In this document: positions 62,805-64,000 of the stretch, piece by piece
Position numbering within the stretch: the stretch's first letter is position 1
Layout: each line of letters starts with the position of its first letter
NCBI GenBank assembly: GCA_022820505.1
Contig: JAJEFK010000054.1
Location: forward strand, 62,001-126,000
DNA from: Acidimicrobiia bacterium
Lineage (GTDB): Bacteria; Actinomycetota; Acidimicrobiia; Acidimicrobiales; Poriferisodalaceae
Direction: 5' to 3'
DNA: 64,000 bases
The notes under the pieces: generated by a model
Told to the model about the DNA's origin: nothing
Database searches by the model: none
The model's input: only the letters and a program-made list of their open reading frames with translations
Translations under genes and position numbers: made by a program

Positions 62805-64000
62805 ATGGCAGACATCGAGCTGACGGCCGCCGGCGCAATCGTCCGCTATCTCGCAGCTCAGCGGATTGCACTGGATGATCTCGACCCGGCGGCAGGCGGT
62901 CAACTGGCTGCCTCCGGCGTTTCCGACGGCGACTCGGTGCCGCTGTTCGGGGGCGTCTACGCGATCTTCGGCCACGGAAATGTGACATGTCTCGGGCCTG
63001 AGCTGCACAGCGCACGTCACGCGCTCCCGACATGGCGCGGGCAGAACGAGCAGGGCATGGCCTTGGCGGGCGTCGGCTTCGCACGGGCGATGAGACGCCG
63101 CAGGATCATGGCGGCGACCAGCTCCATCGGCCCGGGCGCCACCAACATGGTCACCGCCGCAGCGGTGGCCCACGCGAACCGCATGCCGCTGCTGCTCCTG
63201 TCGGGAGACACCTTCAGCCATCGGCTCCCTGACCCGGTGCTGCAGCAAGTGGAGCACTTCGGCGATCCATCGATGACGGTCAACGACGCCTTTCGATCCG
63301 TGGTCCGCTACTGGGACAGGCTCACGACGCCCGCGCAGGCGCTGGGGAGCCTGCCGAACGCAGTGGCGACGATGCTGGATCCGGCCGACTGCGGCCCCGC
63401 CTTCATCGGGCTGCCGCAAGACGTCCAGGCGCAGACGTATTCATTTCCGGAGCGGTTCTTTGAGCCGGTCGTGCACCGGGTGCGACGTCCACGCCCCGAC
63501 CGGCGCGAGCTCGCAGCCGCTGCAGCGGCGCTGTCGGCAGCGAATCGCCCGCTGCTCATCAGCGGCGGCGGCGTGCGCTGGTCGATGGCCGAGGCCGAGC
63601 TGCGGGCGTTTGCAGAGCGCCACGGCATCCCGGTGGTCGAGACGGTGGCCGGCCGCACCAGCTTCCCGTCCAGCCATCCGCTCGGCTGCGGGCCGATCGG
63701 CGTGACGGGCTGTGTCTCAGCGAACGCGATGGCCGATGCTGCCGACGTGATCGTGGCGGTGGGCACACGGCTGGGCGACTTCGCCACCGGCTCGTGGACC
63801 GTGTTCGATCATGACTCGACGTTCATCGGGCTGAACACGGCACGGTTCGATGCATCCAAGCACGGCAGCCTGCCGCTGGTGGCCGACGCCCGAGAAGGGC
63901 TGGTTGAGCTGGCATCCGCGATCGGGGGTTATGTCGCACCGGCCGACTGGACGGCGCGCGCCGAGACCGAAACAGCGCAATACCACGCGTACATCGACAA
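62805..64000 (+). CDS. iolD: 3D-(3,5/4)-trihydroxycyclohexane-1,2-dione hydrolase IolD (partial, runs off the window)
   Basis: IolD is a thiamine-diphosphate enzyme that opens the ring of the inositol breakdown product. The visible 398 residues include the N-terminal TPP domain with catalytic Glu82 in WRGQNEQGM, ATSSIGPGATNM and the central domain (about 200-345: PLLISGGGVRWSMA, VGTRLGDFATGSWTVF). The 3' third is outside the window. ATG 62805 follows AAGGGAGG. With iolE and the dehydrogenase it marks a myo-inositol pathway. Confidence 0.9.
   Translation, partial: MADIELTAAGAIVRYLAAQRIALDDLDPAAGGQLAASGVSDGDSVPLFGGVYAIFGHGNVTCLGPELHSARHALPTWRGQNEQGMALAGVGFARAMRRRRIMAATSSIGPGATNMVTAAAVAHANRMPLLLLSGDTFSHRLPDPVLQQVEHFGDPSMTVNDAFRSVVRYWDRLTTPAQALGSLPNAVATMLDPADCGPAFIGLPQDVQAQTYSFPERFFEPVVHRVRRPRPDRRELAAAAAALSAANRPLLISGGGVRWSMAEAELRAFAERHGIPVVETVAGRTSFPSSHPLGCGPIGVTGCVSANAMADAADVIVAVGTRLGDFATGSWTVFDHDSTFIGLNTARFDASKHGSLPLVADAREGLVELASAIGGYVAPADWTARAETETAQYHAYID

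Noticed and set aside
61407-63419. A 670-codon open frame on the minus strand
   Set aside because: It lies opposite the Gfo/Idh and iolD genes, which have clear motifs; long antisense frames are common in high-GC sequence.

Overview
The window is about 64 kb of high-GC (roughly two-thirds G+C), densely coding chromosome. Gene order, one-base-overlap stop/start junctions, many GTG starts and -10 boxes directly in front of start codons all point to an actinobacterium. The run rsmD-coaD, sepIVA-like-DUF177-rpmF-plsX-acpP-rnc-smc-ftsY-ffh-rpsP-KH-rimM-trmD-rplS, rpsB-tsf-pyrH-frr-cdsA-dxr-rseP-ispG, rimP-nusA-infB-rbfA-truB-ribF-rpsO-pnp-dapB, dapA-rnj and ftsK is a compressed version of the actinobacterial housekeeping order. 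The absence of lepB, rnhB, ylxR and a DHH phosphatase from their usual slots, plus the mix of catabolic genes, suggests a lineage such as Acidimicrobiia. That placement is an inference.

Layout. Bases 1-3156 (minus strand) hold most of a large Eco57I-type adenine DNA methyltransferase whose 3' end lies outside the window. It carries a 13-base G tract that splits two alternative versions of a conserved motif between two open frames, which makes it a phase-variation or assembly-error candidate. After an A+T-rich gap comes a DUF222/HNH nuclease gene (3434-5056), and from rsmD onward the core genome begins. Bases 5029-24510 hold coenzyme A and lipid synthesis, RNase III, chromosome segregation (smc), the SRP pathway (ftsY, ffh), ribosome maturation, DNA uptake/recombination genes (comM, dprA, xerC) and a LytM-like protein. 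Bases 24701-45539 hold translation factors, the two-step isoprenoid genes dxr and ispG, the membrane protease rseP, the rimP-nusA-infB operon, ribF, rpsO-pnp, dapB and a Tat-exported molybdopterin oxidoreductase. Bases 45578-50673 (minus strand) hold rnj, dapA, a winged-helix-like protein and an acyl-CoA synthetase. ftsK follows, and after it the last 10 kb is catabolic: a cytochrome P450 divergent from a metallo-beta-lactamase-fold hydrolase, then a myo-inositol-type cluster (iolE-like, substrate-binding protein, permease, ATPase, Gfo/Idh dehydrogenase, iolD) that runs off the right edge.

Points that stand out are: the G-tract methyltransferase; a MutM/Nei homologue lacking the catalytic proline and half its zinc-finger cysteines; a LytM domain without its zinc ligands; an inositol/sugar ABC permease with about 350 extra residues of membrane helices in its middle; an amber codon in the middle of the cognate binding-protein gene; a duplicated and decayed gene tail next to the iol operon; and candidate structured leaders before rpsB, rpsO and rimP. 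No CRISPR array, rRNA, tRNA or insertion sequence was recognised.
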